Program-made: the position numbers and the translations under genes
Notes under the pieces: model-generated
Database searches by the model: none
Seen by the model: only the letters and a program-made list of their open reading frames with translations
Told to the model about the DNA's origin: nothing
From: Tetraselmis striata
Lineage: Eukaryota > Chlorophyta > Chlorodendrophyceae > Chlorodendrales > Chlorodendraceae
Direction of reading: 5' to 3'
Assembly (NCBI GenBank): GCA_006384855.1
Contig: VCJN01002033.1
Coordinates: forward strand, 47,711 to 111,710
DNA length: 64,000 nucleotides
Shown: positions 23,101 to 35,711 of the stretch, in pieces
Layout of the letters: each line of letters starts with the position of its first letter
Numbering within the stretch: position 1 is the stretch's first letter

Positions 23101-26100
23101 CCCTCGCTCGTCCGCCCCTATGACATGTTCCGACAGGCGAGGCAACCCCCTCGCCCATATCTGTCCCCCTTTGCGTGCGCACCTGCGAGCTTTGCTGCGC
23201 CACCGCCACTGTGCCATCGACTTTTCTCACACAAAATGGATACGTGTGCCGACCCGACTTTACGGACAAAGAACTCAAGAACACGCTATGTCCGCATTGG
23301 TCCAATTTCAGACATATACATCACGCTATCATTACGATAACTAAGAACTTTCGCTAGCGCCCCATTTCTGAGAGTCAAAAACCGGGTCTGCACCCGTGCT
23401 CTGTCTTTACGCCGCCTTGCCGTCTCACCTGTCCGACGTTCCGCCGCACCAATCTGTGCATGTCACCATAGCCAGCCACGCATCTCATCATTCTGCCCGC
23501 CCGACACACTGCTGCGGTGCGGTTCGGCAGGTGGATGCACTGCGGCCGAACCTGCTAGGCAGTCGCCGTCAGTTTGCGGAGCGCTACTGCGAGCGGCGCC
23601 TCGTTCCGGCGTGGCAGCCGGAGGCGGCGCGGCAGACAGGCGCTGAGGGCGGCAGCATGCGCTGGAGCCACTCAGGCGGCCGCTTCCTGGGCGAGCTGCA
23701 CGGCCTGCTGAAGCGCGAGGTCATGGTCCGGCGGCTCAAGGCGCAGGTGGCGCTGCAGCTGCCCCCCAAGCTGCGCCACGTGGTGCACTTCCCGCGCCCG
23801 CCTCCGGAGCGCTGGCCCGACGGCGGCGTCGACTGGGAGGAGGCGGCCGAGGCGCAGGTGCGTGGCTGGCTGCCGGTCGGCTCTGGCGCGCTGTGCGCCA
23901 ATACCCGGCGACTGCCCTGCCACGGCGTCCACCCTCATCCAGCCCGCTGCTTTGGAAGTCACATGAGCAGCAGCTGGCGTTGCTCAGCTCGTTCATCTTG
24001 CCAGCCCCACTCTGCCCATGACCACGCCTCAAGTGTAAAATTTGATTGCTACAGACCAATGCACAGGATCTATAAATTAAATTTTCAAAAGAAAAATACA
24101 GATTTACACATACCCAACTGCCGCTGCAGCCATGCAGATCCCTAAACAGCAAGCAGCAGCAGCATGTGGGAGTCGGCACCTACTCGGCGACTACAAGCAG
24201 CGGCCCGCACGGCCCTGAGTCGCATGTGTATGCGTTTACAGGGCGATGAGGAGCGCCCGCCTAGGATGAGCGCGGAGCATAGCGTGGGCCTTGCCAAGGT
24301 GCCTGCTCCCTCCCCCCATCCCCCCTCCCCCGAACCCATTCTCTCCCAGCGGGTGCTACAACGGCCCACAATGGGCGCTGCCAGAGGAGATGGGGAGAAA
24401 GTCTTGTATGAGGTTGTTTTGACTCCATCGACAGTTTTGTGGCGTATTGTATATGTGCTCATTTATATCAGGTACTGGGATTTGTGGAGGTGCCGGGGAT
24501 TTGTGGAGGTGCCCCTACCTCTTGGGTTGAGCGTGGTGCGGGATGCGGGCCGCTTTTAGCCGGCTTGGAGTGTTGATCTTGTAATACTGTTGTTTCCAGG
24601 TAATAATGCTTTTATTAGCGTTAGATTTGTCAGTATTTTTTTTTCCGCCAGTAATTTATTTTCGTCAGTAATTTATTTTTCAAAAGAGACGTATTATTTT
24701 GTAAAACAGATTAAAACAGCACTACAAGATCAGCAATACAGTACAAGCCGCCTACAGGCGGCCCGCATCCCGCACGAGGCCGCGCAGGTCGGGCCGGTCG
24801 TCAGGTCTACGGGGCGGGCACGGCGCGAATCGCCACGCCCGCCGCCTGTACCGGCACCGGACGCCGGACGCCGTCGCTCGACCGTCGCCCGTCCGTCGAC
24901 GGACGCCGGGCCCCGGGTCGGCGGACTGCCCCCGCACCGCGGCGACCCCTTTTTACACTACCATCATGTTACAGCATATCCTCGGACCACCGTGTACATA
25001 GTCGCTGTTATAAATATAGAGGGCACGCCTCGCTTGCTGATTCAGCAATAAAAACGCGCTGCGGTACCGCGTTATTTTGGCGTTTCAGACGAATACATGA
25101 CGTGCCTGGGCTAGAATACACGCGCATCCATTCAGAATCTTACCGTATTCGGAGGTCATCCTAGAAATCAAACGAGCACAGATCGAATGTATGACGGTTC
25201 ATACGCGAAGACGCAGCACTGGAGGACGGAGGACGGACGCCTAAAAATCCGTGATAAGACCGTATTGTAACCGGTATCGATTCTCTCATATTCCAGGCGA
25301 TTTCGGACGCGGCTCTCCTTTTCCTCCGCTCAACCCAAGAGGTAGGGGAATGTTTTATGTCGGCTGCTGTTCTTTCCCGTCGGGCTGCTCCGAAACCATG
25401 CCGAGGCTTGTCTCGAAAGGCCAAGCTAGGGTCTATGCACACTTGCACCCTGCTGAGCCACGTGCCCTAATCGGCCCTGGCCGCGATGGACAGGTGGCAG
25501 ATGTCATCGACTGGGTGACCTCGGTGCTCCCAGGCTGCGCTGCAGCGGAGGACGGCGACGAGGGGCTCGGCCTGGGCGGCGGCAAGAAGCTGCTGGTGTT
25601 TGCGCATCATCGGGATGTCATGGACCGGCTGCAGGAGGGGTTGGAGGGCGCGCTGGGTCGACATATGTGAGATGCCACGGGCTTCGCCCTTACCCCAGAC
25701 CCCACTCTCCCTTCATGTACGGGCTCCGGGCCACCTTTGCCGGCTCTGTGAATCGGGCCCTTTGGGTCGAAAATTCGGCGAGTCGACTCGCAGTCGACGG
25801 TCGACTCCCGAGATCTCGTCGTCGTCTTGCGCTTGACATGCAGTATTCTCCGCTGCATTTCCTTCTCTGCGCTATGTGGCGGAGGGCTATGTCTGACACC
25901 TGGCGGCCGCGTGGCTTGCAGCGGCGCCCCGGCGGCGGGTTGGCGCGCCATGGTCCGTATCGACGGCGAGACGCCCGGGCCGGAGCGCATGGCGGCGGTG
26001 GCGCGCTTCCGCTGTGACGCGACCTGTCTGGTAGCGCTGCTGAGCATCACCGCCGCGGGTACCGGCCTGGATTTCAGCGCCGCCAGCGCCGTCGTCTTTG

Positions 26101-27160
26101 CAGAGCTGCCCAGTGACGTGGGCCTGGTGCTACAGGCAACCCCCCCCCCCCCCCCCCCCCCGCGGTTCTTTCAGACATTGGCAGGAATCAGCCGCTCGTC
26201 GACCCGGTCCCGTCTCACCCATAGGTCGTCGGCGACTCTCGCGTCTAATTAACTTTTAGGATCGACCTTAGTGCGGCCTTCTTCTACTTGCATGTATTCG
26301 GCCTCTCCGACAATACACTCCATCGGCCATGTACGACTGTCTCAGCTTGACCATCCTCGACGTCTGCGTCCACCCAGTGACTTGGACGCTCGCCGAGTCT
26401 TCGACCAGCAACTAGACAATTCGATCAGGATGTCGGGTTATTCTCGACTCGACCCCTGACCTTTGTCGATTCCAGGGGAAGGGAGGTAAGATTTCCAGCG
26501 TCGAACCCCCTCGGCGCGTCGTCCGGCCCCCTCTCCCCTGGGCCACCTCATGCGCAAACGCCGCCTGGTGTCAACCACGCTGACCAAGTCCTGCGTCGAC
26601 ACGTGGTGCCGCAGGCGGAAGCACGCGCGCACCGCACCGGCTGCGCTCAGGCGTCCGTCACCTGCTATTTCCTCCTGTCCAAGCGCACGGTCGACGACCG
26701 CCGCTGGCAACTCCTGGGCGCACAGCTCGTGCGTCAGCAGCAGCTACTCGATGCTGCCTCGGCGCCGGCGGCGCCCGCCCACATAGCCGTGGACACGGTG
26801 GTCGACCTGGAGACAGGGCTGCCCCAGAGGGGCGCACCTCGGTCGGCAACCCCGCCCCCCTCACCCGACTCTGTCAGCCACGTGAGCGACTCGTTACAGG
26901 AGTGCGCGGAGGCTTCGCCCGGCGACGAACCAATCTCCGCCTGGCAGCCGCCTGGGGGCTGTCCATCGCCGCCCAAACAGGCCGCCGCCGGCAGCTCCCC
27001 CGCCACAGCACTGGCAGGGGAAGCCGACCTTGCGTTGGTGACCAGACAGGACCCCTCGAGAACGAAGGGAACACTACCGGGAAACAGCGCCTGCCGCCTC
27101 GGAGCTCAGTCCCATCAGGTGGACTTTTTCTTTGAGGTGGCTCCCTGCTCCTCCACACAC

Positions 27161-27203
<43 letters not shown>

Positions 27204-30200
27204 AAATGTGGGTCCGTTGCAAAGTTCAGATATCGGAAATATCATGTTGATGCTCTCTATCCTTACCTATATGCAAAAGCGGGATAAAAGTCGGATCAAA
27301 GCCTGTAGTCCCTTACTGGCTGTTCCTCATACCGTGTCTCCTGTCCTGCAGGTTAGCAGCCACACGCAGCGCGTGCATTTCCACGCATCGCCGGACGGCG
27401 CCGCCCCTCTGGGTCTGTCGCTGCCAATGGAGCAGCTGCTGGCCAGCCTGTCCTCGGGATCGGGCGCCGCGTCCGGCGATGAGCAGCAGGCCGCCCAATC
27501 CTCGACGCTTGCCAGCCCCTGGGCCTCGGCGCTGGCAGCGGCATTGGCCGACCGTGGCGAGGTCGCCTCGGGGGTGGCCGACCCCATTGCGGCAGCTGCG
27601 GCGGCAGCCCTGGGAGTGCAGCGCTGCGCCCGTGCGCTGGAGGGCGCGGCGGGGCTGGCGGCGGAGTGGATGGAGCTGCGCCCCATCGACAGGTGCGCCC
27701 CCACAGACAGCGTGCGGCCACCGTGCAGCTTCGAACAAGGGCGCTTATGCCATCCAGGCAGTGTTCGTGCCGATGTCGAGAGTTTTCTGCGAATTTCATG
27801 TAGACGCGATCCAGCACTGGTCATGATAAGAAACTGAATGCGGAATCGCGGCAGCAAATGTCACCTTGCGCGTAGCAGGTATACGCCAAGGCAACCAAGG
27901 GCTTATAGCTTTGAAACTTGACATTCTTTCATCTTGATTCCGCTTGGTCTTTGGTGTTTGACATGACAGCTGCCGTACGGCCCGGCTGCACAACCCGAAT
28001 AGGGTCCACTAATGAAAGCGCGTAGTGTGCAGCGCTCTGACGGCCAGGTCCCAAATCCTAAGAGAGAGTGATGTCGTCCTCGCCCCCCCCCCCCCCCCCC
28101 CCCCCCTCTTCCGCTTGGCCCTACACCACCCCCGGCCCTCCTGGTGGCGGAGCAGAGGTGTTGTCGTCGTGCGAGCGCATATGGCAGGCTTCTCCCGGCG
28201 CTTTTCGTCTACTGGCACGTTTGGCTTTGTGTTTGTGTTCTGCGCTGGTCCGAAGGACTTACAATCATATAGTCCCAGCTGCAGCCAAGGGCGGCGGTGT
28301 GCAACAATGAAACATGAGCTGCGAGGTATTGTTATCCGGGCGATACCTGAGGGGAAGCTCTAGGTCGATTGGCGCATCAGTGGTGCAGCGCGAGGCCCTG
28401 GCAAGACGGAAAGTGTCCAGCTTGAGGATGCTAATGATGCTGAGACGCCGCGGCATGCGCAGGGCAGCAATCTTTCGTGGCATTCGCAATGTCAGTGGTT
28501 CGGGCGGTGTCTGATGTCCAGCCTATGACTGTGATGATGAAGAACACGTACCTTGAAACACTTTCATGAACGTCGTATTGATGCGTCTGCAAGTTCTATT
28601 GGCGCATTGCCGCCTCTCGTGCATAGTTTACTCCAATGACAAGTGAAAATGAGGTCAGGGAAGTATTTGCCTGCTCCTGTCCAGGTTAGAACTAACAATA
28701 GTACATAATGGTACTAGTACTCTTGATAATAACCATAACTAATAACAGTACTATAATGTAACTGTAAGTAGCATACTGTTAGTACTGTCAGTATAATGTC
28801 CTAATACTTATTGTATTTGGATATTATAGTATTAATTAGTATGGTAGTAATACTCACCTTACAGTAAGGCGAGTATTACCTTACTTAGCTTAGTTAAGCA
28901 GTCGCATAGTGCTGCGGACTAGGGTCATAGGCCTAGAATAGGCCTAGACTCATTTTTTGTGGGATTATGGCATGCGACCCCTACTGACTTGCCACGATTG
29001 CTGGCGTTGCCAGGGCCAAGCTGGCGGGGAAGGTGGTGGCATGTCCGCTGGAGGTACCTGCCGTGCTTGGCTTACCCCACAGGGCAGCGTTCGCTCGGCA
29101 GCACAGGCCTTGCCATGCTGCGTGATATCACCACTTGTAGTCGTGCATATTCAGCGGATGTTCGTGTGTACGCGCCTTCAGGGGGAGATTGAGAAGTTGA
29201 AGGCGCGGGATGCAGCTGCAGGCAACTACGGGCGCGGCACCAAGCGACGCTTGCTGGTAGTTGCCGAGCCCTTGCCAGCCATGGAAACTGCGAGTCCCGT
29301 ACCTGCGGCGATGACGGTGTAGCGAAATACCAGGTAGCTGCCGAGCCGCTGCTGACAGGTGGTGCCTGCCGGGTGCAGGGGCCCGGCGCTCCAGCGGGTG
29401 CCCTTCCGGAGGGCGCTGTGTGGCACACCGTCGCTGTGGCGCAGTGCATGTCCTCTGAACATCAGCAGTACCGCCAGGTGAGAGGGTCGACTCGATCCGA
29501 TTGCAAGTAACACGCCACAGACTCCGACAACGGCACACAATAGCGTCCAAGCATTCATTCCTCCCGAACGAGTCGACCGAGTCGCCCAGGTCAAGCAATC
29601 TATGTCCCTCGCCGATTTTGATCTCCAACATTTTATTCCGTTCGATTGCTGTTGCAGGCCTTCAGCAAGACGGGCGAGCGGCTGTGCGTCCACTGCCTAA
29701 ACGTCGTGCTCAGCTGCGCCTTCCCCTCGCCCTCGGCGATCCTCCCCGACCGCGCTGCGCTCTTTTGCAGCGCCGATTGCGACCGGGCGGCGGCGGTCGC
29801 GACATCCAGCGGTGCGGCGAGACGCGCGCTGTACCAGCTGGAGCGCGGCGTGTGCCAGGAGTGCCGCCTCGACTGCCAGCTTCTGCTGCGCCGCCTTCAG
29901 GCGAGTCGCCACACAATGCGCGCGACTTCCCCCCGCTGTGCCTCTCGCGACTCGTGCGCAGCTGCATTTGCGCCGTCGACAGATCGCTGACGGCTACGTT
30001 GTCGATACGGCATGTTATGTATTTGCAGATGATTCGGAAGGGCTCCCCCAACTGGCGCACGCGCCGGAGGCTTGCCGTCTATCAGGTGCGTCCCATTCAA
30101 GATATGCTCTACGGCCGCCGGCAGTCGAACCTATCAACTAGCCGGCATGTGCCCGTCCAAGTGATACCGGCGTTACTACAATTCTTCACAGAATATTCGC

Positions 30201-31319
30201 CATGTGCAACTGAAGCGACGGTGACGGAGGGTTTTCAACGCAAGGCCATGATTCTTTTTGGCACCCAGAGCACGTTGATACGTTTTGAATTCGTCCCGAC
30301 GACTGTTCCACCGCAGATGGCGCCCGACTTCGCAGACGCAAAGCACCACAAGTGGGTTGAACATATGGTAACTTCAGCGGTGGCCGGCAACGTGTGGCAC
30401 GCGGACCACATCGTGGCTGTCTTCCAGGTGCGCAGACTGCGCCACAGAGCTGAGCTTTCGCAGCTCGGCAGCTACCGAAGCGTCGGTTTTGACTGTCTTC
30501 ATGCCATTCAAATATGGTTTGGCATTTCTGATGTGTCCCGACGACTGTCTTTCCTGTCGTCGCGACTTTGTGAGCTCGTCGATCGCCATGGTGCCTCCTG
30601 CATTACGGACTTCGCGCTCGTAATCTCCATGTGTGATTGATAGTATTGAGCAGTGATTACGGGGTGACGGTGTCAATACATAATACGATTTTTGCCGGGG
30701 ATAGGCTAATCCGCGGTTTTTTTAGTTGAGAACGACCATGTGCCCGCCCCCCCCCCCCCCCCCCCCCCCCCCCTCCCCCACACATACACACCCGGGTCCC
30801 GGTCGCCCTGTTTACGCGATTGCGTCGGTGCAGGGAGGTGGCGGCTGCGGCGTCGAGAACCTCCGAACGCTTTGCGTGCGGTGCCACTCGGCGGTGACAT
30901 CACGCCAAGCGGCGCAACGCGCCGAAGCTCGCCAGGCTCGGAAAAAGGCAGTACGGATGCGACACGCCCAGCGAAAGAAGCAGCAGCCTCGCCGCCACAT
31001 CGACAGCGATTCCTCCGACGATTGCGGTGTTTTCGTTCCGAAACGTCTATCGGTCGACGGCAAACCCAAGCGGGTCGGGCCTGGCGCCGGGCAGGCGTCG
31101 AACGGGAGCCCGTGTGGACGAGCCCCAAAGGACGAAAGTGTCACTGCGGCAGCAGAGGACAAGGCAACACCCGCCCGGAGGACCCCGACCCCGCCCAAAG
31201 CGTCGACCCCCGCTGAGCGAGTCATGGTGATTGGCGTAGACTACGACACCAGCGACCTTGAGTCGCCGCCCTCATTCTGTCGCCCAAAGGGAAAAAGCGC
31301 CAGTGCCGCCGCTGAGTGA
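20179..31319 (+). CDS. SNF2-family helicase with C-terminal HNH domain (ZRANB3-like)
   Basis: Annealing-helicase type protein that remodels stalled forks in the nucleus; plants have a homologue with the same SNF2 plus HNH layout. Exons: 20179?-20399, 21309-21546, 21712-21923, 22015-22119, 22906-23136, 23531-23857, about 24164-24298, 25494-25666, 25922-26135, 26615-27136, 27352-27692, 29182-29316, 29379-29477, 29658-29900, 30029-30085, 30317-30427, 30834-31319. Motifs: IADEMGLGKTIQ (Walker A), ALVVVPASCRLQWVEEL, MVVMDESHNM, LSGTPSLVRPYDMF, REVMVRRLKAQVALQLP, KKLLVFAHHRDVMDRL, VALLSITAAGTGLDF, AEARAHRTG, then FFFEVSSHTQRVHFH. The zinc/HNH part has ERLCVHCLNVV, ALFCSADCD, RGVCQECRLDC, NVWHADHIVAVFQ and NLRTLCVRCHSAVTSRQ. 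The start, one or more exons between 27693 and 29181, and the left edge of the 24.2 kb exon are unresolved. Exon 21712-21923 needs one extra base to stay in frame. Confidence 0.85.
22315..22455 (+). repeat. Degenerate telomere-like TTTAGGG repeats in an intron
   Basis: Two tandem copies of TTAGGTTTAGGGGTTGTTAG, then ATTAGGGTTTTTAGGGTTTC, then the opposite strand form AACCCTAATACCCTAATACC. It lies in the helicase intron between 22119 and 22906, just before a G tract (22459-22486). TTTAGGG is the plant-type telomere unit. Confidence 0.7.
23243..23397 (-). mobile_element. MITE-like element, copy in helicase intron
   Basis: Ends GTGTGCCGACCCGAC and GGGTCTGCACCCG are inverted repeats. The interior in reverse complement (AAGTTCTTAGTTATCGTAATG, TCTGAAATTGGACCAATGCG) matches the elements at 52303-52474 and 54597-54763. 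It sits inside the helicase intron 23137-23530. No coding capacity. Confidence 0.75.
24534..24935. repeat. Inverted-repeat block plus GC-rich repeat copy 2
   Basis: GTGCGGGATGCGGGCCGCTT at 24534 is repeated inverted at about 24756-24775 (GCGGCCCGCATCCCGCAC), with an AT-rich 190-bp interior. The inverted copy continues directly into the reverse complement of the repeat at 1600-1810 (about 24780-24935). This suggests both are parts of one dispersed element. The whole lies in the helicase intron 24299-25493. Confidence 0.65.
27156..27202. repeat. CA dinucleotide microsatellite
   Basis: About 22 CA units in the helicase intron 27137-27351. Confidence 0.95.
28680..28960. other. AT-rich low-complexity intron segment
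   Basis: Rich in TAGTACTA, TAATACT and TTAGTACTG-like words and far below the GC content of its surroundings. It lies in the unresolved helicase interval. No gene or clear repeat unit. Confidence 0.5.
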
Positions 31320-32033
31320 ACTACCGCCATGGCCGCGCGCACGTTTGACCACACCCGGCTGCGCGTGTAGTTTCGTGTCGAACAGCGGGCGGAGGATGCG
31401 CGACTCACAGCAGCAAGACTGCATGTGTTTCCAAGGCACCTCCTAACGCCGGGACGTGGTTAAAGGGCCAGCGGAGGGCTGACAAAGCATGCAGACGCAG
31501 AATTGCACATTTTAGCCATGATGTTGAGTGTGTTGAGGTCCTCGTAGATTTTGAGTCACATGCAGGGAGCTGAGCAACATCTAATTAGATCGTGTTTTTG
31601 TTGAATGTTTATTAAGCAGCAAGTTGAGTTTGCAAAAATGGTGGCTGGCTTGCTGGCTGGGTAGGCAAATGCACCGGTCCATTGACACCGCAAGACTACC
31701 ACATGCCTCACCGCTATCATTCAATTGCTCCTCTAAGTAATCGGCCGAGAAATGCAACATGAGCAGCCTGGTGGGCTACATGTCATGGCTCCCTACCGTA
31801 CGTGACTAGCAGCAGCTCGTCTTGACAGCAAGGCAGCAAAGCATAAATATATTGCATGTAGATACCATGTGCATGCAACGTTGTGGGCATGCATCTCCGT
31901 TGAGGTGTGTAGGGGGGTGGGGTAAGTGTGTTACAATTAACTTGCCGGTGCTCACACGCAAACAGCAAGGCTCTGAGCATGTAGAAGTAAGAAGGGAAGG
32001 GGGTGGGGGGGGGGGGGGGGGGGGGGGGGGGGT
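31320..32033. other. Convergent 3' ends, no gene seen
   Basis: Between the helicase stop and the KCR stop. A 26-nt G tract (about 32007-32032) lies directly after the KCR stop codon, that is C on its sense strand in the 3' UTR. Confidence 0.5.
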
Positions 32034-33913
32034 TCACTGGCTCTTGGCAGCCTGCTCCTTCTTCTTGTAGGCGCGCTTGCGGATGCCGAGGCACATCTTC
32101 AGGCGCTGGCTGTCAACGAAGGCTGTGGGCAGGCTGTTGATGACGCTCCACATAATGGCATGCACCTGGAGCGGCGGTCCAACGGGTGGTTAGTATCGCG
32201 ACTCCCCCCAGGCCTTCGCGTTCTAGCCCCCGAACAGCGGTATGGCATGCGCGGGCGGATGGAGGTCCCCCAGTGCGGGAAGGGGCGCGCACCCAGTAGG
32301 GGGTCAGGACGGTCTCGTAGCCGATCTGGCCAAGGGCAGCCTTGGCGAAGGTGGTGGCGCTTGGGACCGTCAGCGAGGCGCGCCTGTGGCAGCAGGGGGT
32401 GTAGCCAGGGGTGGCGGCATCATCGAGAAATCAGCCAACGGTGAGCACATCTGGAGGGCTGATCATTCCCCAGCCGGCGAGCGGCAGACTGGCTGGCGCA
32501 TCGACCATAACATTCCTCGCTATTTTATGCGATTCGTGTGACGAACAGCTAAATGAACAGTTTCGTGGCATACATATGTGTATATATATATACATACAAA
32601 TACATATATTTATTTATATATTTATTGATTCTGATGAATTAAATTCATGTATATATAATATAATGTAGCAAATGATGTAATATATGTATGTATGTATGTA
32701 TGCATGTATGTATACATATATAAATATCATTTATCATATCACGCTTATTAAAGATATAATATATATCTTATTTGGCATAAACACTACCTATATATCTGAT
32801 ACGTAGTGTTTGTGATGTATTCAGATGCTATCTCGGCGCTTCCCGCTACGGTGCACCAGATGCTACTCAGAAGGGACCTGAACCTCGCTCACTGCGGTAT
32901 ACACGTGGCATCATCGGGGATGGTGAGGTGCACGGCGGCGGCGGCGGCGGCGGCGCTCGCTGACCTGATCTTGGCCATCTTGGTGGCGACGTACAGCGGC
33001 GCCTGCAGCTGGAAGTGGATGCCCTTGCCGGCGTACTCGACAGCGAGGGAGCGCGTGAGCTGGTCGACGTAGCCCTTGGTCGCGGCGTACACCGAGTACA
33101 GCGGGTCGCTGGGCAGCACCGTGGCAGCGCCGCTGCCGATGTTGAGCACCACGCCGCGCTTCTTCTCCAGCAGCTTGGGCAGCACGGCGCGGATCATCTT
33201 GGTGGTGCTCTGCACGTTGACGGCGATGATCGCGTCCTCCGTGGCCTCGTCCAGCTTGTCCAGGAACTCCGCGTGCGGGTAGGACATGCCGCAGTTGTTG
33301 ATGAGGATGCCAACGTCCAGGCCGCCCACGCACTCCGAGACGCCGCGCCAGGTGGCGGGCTCCGTCCGCGCAAAGTCGATGGCCAGCACGCGCGTCTGCA
33401 CCTTGTACTTGTCCTCCAGCGCTTTGGCCAGCTCTTCCAGCTTGGCCTGCGTGCGGGAGACGAGCACCACGTTGACGCGGCGCGCCGCCAGCTGCTCCGC
33501 AAAAGCCTTGCCGATGCCGTCCGTGGCGCCGGTCACTACTGCCCAGTCGCCGTAGCTCTTGCGCAGGTTCTTGCCGGGGCGCAGGAAGTAGCGCGTGAAG
33601 CCGCCCAGGAAGGTCATCAGCATCCTGGGGAGCCGGCCCAAAGAACACCCGCGAGCTCCGTAAGCCACCGCATGCCTGGGCCAATTCACCTTCACGACTG
33701 AGACTCGGAGACCCCCCCCCCCCCTCCGGCGCAAAAAAACCGGTGGATGGAGCAAACTAACAAGGCCCAAAGCAGCAACGACAAGGCGGATTTCGCGAGC
33801 GCCCCCGGCCCAAAGGCTGCAGGTGGTAACACAAAGGCGGAGCGAATCCCCGAAGAGAAACCCCGGTATCCAAAGCTGAGGGGCAACTGCACCCGCAACT
33901 GCACCAGCCTCAT
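32034..33913 (-). CDS. KCR: Very-long-chain 3-oxoacyl-CoA reductase (KCR / HSD17B12 type)
   Basis: Second step of fatty acid elongation in the ER: NADPH-dependent reduction of 3-oxoacyl-CoA, working with KCS, HCD and ECR. Exons 33913-33762, 33624-32965, 32383-32293, 32165-32034 join in phase to 344 residues (plant KCR is about 320). A hydrophobic segment, KSALSLLLWALMLMTFLGG, anchors it before the conserved FLRPGKNLRKSYGDWAVV. Short-chain dehydrogenase motifs: cofactor loop TGATDGIG (82-89), NNCG (160-163), and active-site N187, S215, Y230, K234. The tail has VLTPYW, VHAIMWSVINSLP and a lysine-rich end (KRAYKKKEQAAKSQ) as in ER-resident relatives. The first exon is the least certain part, but its phase fits exactly and it supplies the expected membrane helix. 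The family also includes 17-beta-hydroxysteroid dehydrogenase 12, hence the alternative name. Confidence 0.9.
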
Positions 33914-34420
33914 CACAGGCTAGCTAGCCTGGCCGCACAGCTGCCTCTGCCGAGATGTATAGGATTAATATCGACGCGCGGGATGGGTCGCACTGACGTT
34001 GAACAGGCGCGGGGGCACAGGGCGATAGTGACATCAATGTGATACCTCCAGCCCCCATCCTTCCATCCCTCCCCTTCCACCCTTTCAACTGCACTTCGTC
34101 GGCAGTAACCTCTACTCCCAGCCCGTCGCCAACACGCGGAACCCTCTGCGACACCCGTGTCTTTTGCTTCCCCTCGTTGAGCCGCAAAGGGCGGCACTGC
34201 ATCCTCAAGGGGCCGGACGAATGAATACGGGGCGTCGCGTCGACAATAACGCCCGCGGAGCTCGCAGCACGACCTCCTACGGGCCCCGGCTTATAGCCGC
34301 TAGGCCGCAACCCCAAGCCCTCGACAGTCCACATGTCGTCAGCTGCAGCTCCAGTGCAGGTACGCACACGCCCAGTGATGCCGCACCCGACATCACGGAG
34401 ACAGGGGCATCGTAAGAGCA

Positions 34421-34775
34421 TCAGATGCCAGCAATCCTGAAATAAATCAGCGATGAGTATGCCTCGGCGCTGCGGACGCAAAGGACGAACGGCGGGCTCG
34501 AGCGATAGCGGGGCGCGGGCACCAGCAACATAGTTACCAGGGGAGAGAGGGAGAGCTTACTGTGGCTGGATCTGGGGATGTTGGAGTGGGGTAAGCAAGC
34601 GCGGGACACGATCAAGGGAGGGGGGGGGGGGGGGGTGGGGTGGGGGGGGGCACCGGGCGAGGACGAGGGCGCCAAGGGCGGAAGTGAACGCGAAGGCAAT
34701 CGCTTCGGGCGCCGCCGAGCGGAGCATCACGCCCAGGGCGGAAAGGTCCAAGATAGGGGTGGGTGGGGAGCCCAT
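34421..34775 (-). CDS. Possible 45-residue single-pass membrane peptide
   Basis: Exons 34775-34654 and 34436-34421 join in phase. The ATG at 34775 has a CACCATGGG context. The product starts MGSPPTPILDLSALGV, has a hydrophobic stretch (PEAIAFAFTSALGALVLA) and ends RIAGI. The intron starts GTG and runs straight into a C-rich tract (forward G at about 34620-34650), matching intron starts of the certain genes here. No known small-protein family recognised. An upstream exon (acceptor near 34840) could extend it. Conservation or RNA data would decide. Confidence 0.4.
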
Positions 34776-35711
34776 GGTGACCGGAAGCTGGGAGAGCACG
34801 CGGAGTTTCTGTTGCGGCTTGTGACTGGCACAACCGGGGAGGTGGCGGGGGTTGCTGTGATCTGGCTGCCAACGCGGCTGCAAGCAGCCGCTACCCGGAG
34901 TAGAGGGGCGGCGCGGGCAGCGGTAGGAGGTGCTGCTGCGCTATATGTATGGATGCATCGCAACGCAGTCGTACCCGTACAGGTAGTCGCTATGCGTGCG
35001 AGCCCCCGGCAGATTTTTATTCGCTATTTTATAGGTTTCGGACGAAGTTTGCCACGCATTCATGACTTTTGATGCGCGTCCGCCTGGGCATGCCACCCTG
35101 ACAGGATGTTTATAGGGTTTTTAGAGTCTCCCCTAATTATTATTCCAATTATATTTTATTTCGTAGCAGTAATTTATCCGATTTTTAGTTAGGATTGTTT
35201 TAGGGCTGTCGACTCGCATTTGCCAGCAGTCCAGCACCTGGGTCTGCCGACCCCGCACGAAATTCCCCCGGCCTACTTCACACCGTGGTCCAGCAGCCTG
35301 GTGCTCCCTCGTAGGCGCCGACTTGAATGCCAGGTCGTTTCACCCATAATCCTTAGATAACGCGACCATGCAGCTGCACCGGGATTCTCAAACGGCGACG
35401 CGCCAGCCTGACTATCTGCCGAGTAGGGCGCAACGTTTTCAATCGCTTACATCGGCGCCGGGTTCCTTCGGAGGCCACGCTTGCCCGGCAGGGTAATTGG
35501 CACCGGTGGCGGTGTCACGAGGGTGCATCAGGGAGACAAGTTTCGGCGACAGCACGCTTGATTACGGCGTGTGGAGCCTCCTGACAGAGCCAGCAGGGCG
35601 GTAGTTGTGTTAGCGTGGACTACGCCCGGTTCGGCGGTTTGCCCTGTCGGTGGAGTGGCGTGGAGTGACGGGGGGGGGGGGGGGGGGCGCTCGGAAGGCT
35701 GTAAGCGCTCT
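34776..35711. other. Intergenic, no gene seen
   Basis: Upstream region of PIG-F. Contains a TAGTCGCTA motif at 34985, a short TTTATAGGGTTTTTAG telomere-like word at about 35108, and an 18-nt G tract (about 35670-35687) only 25 nt before the PIG-F ATG. Confidence 0.5.

Noticed and set aside
27156-27202. CA repeat considered as a regulatory or coding repeat
   Set aside because: Simple intronic microsatellite.
33015-33701. Long plus-strand frames across the KCR exon
   Set aside because: Shadow of GC-rich coding sequence; the minus strand carries the complete dehydrogenase motifs.
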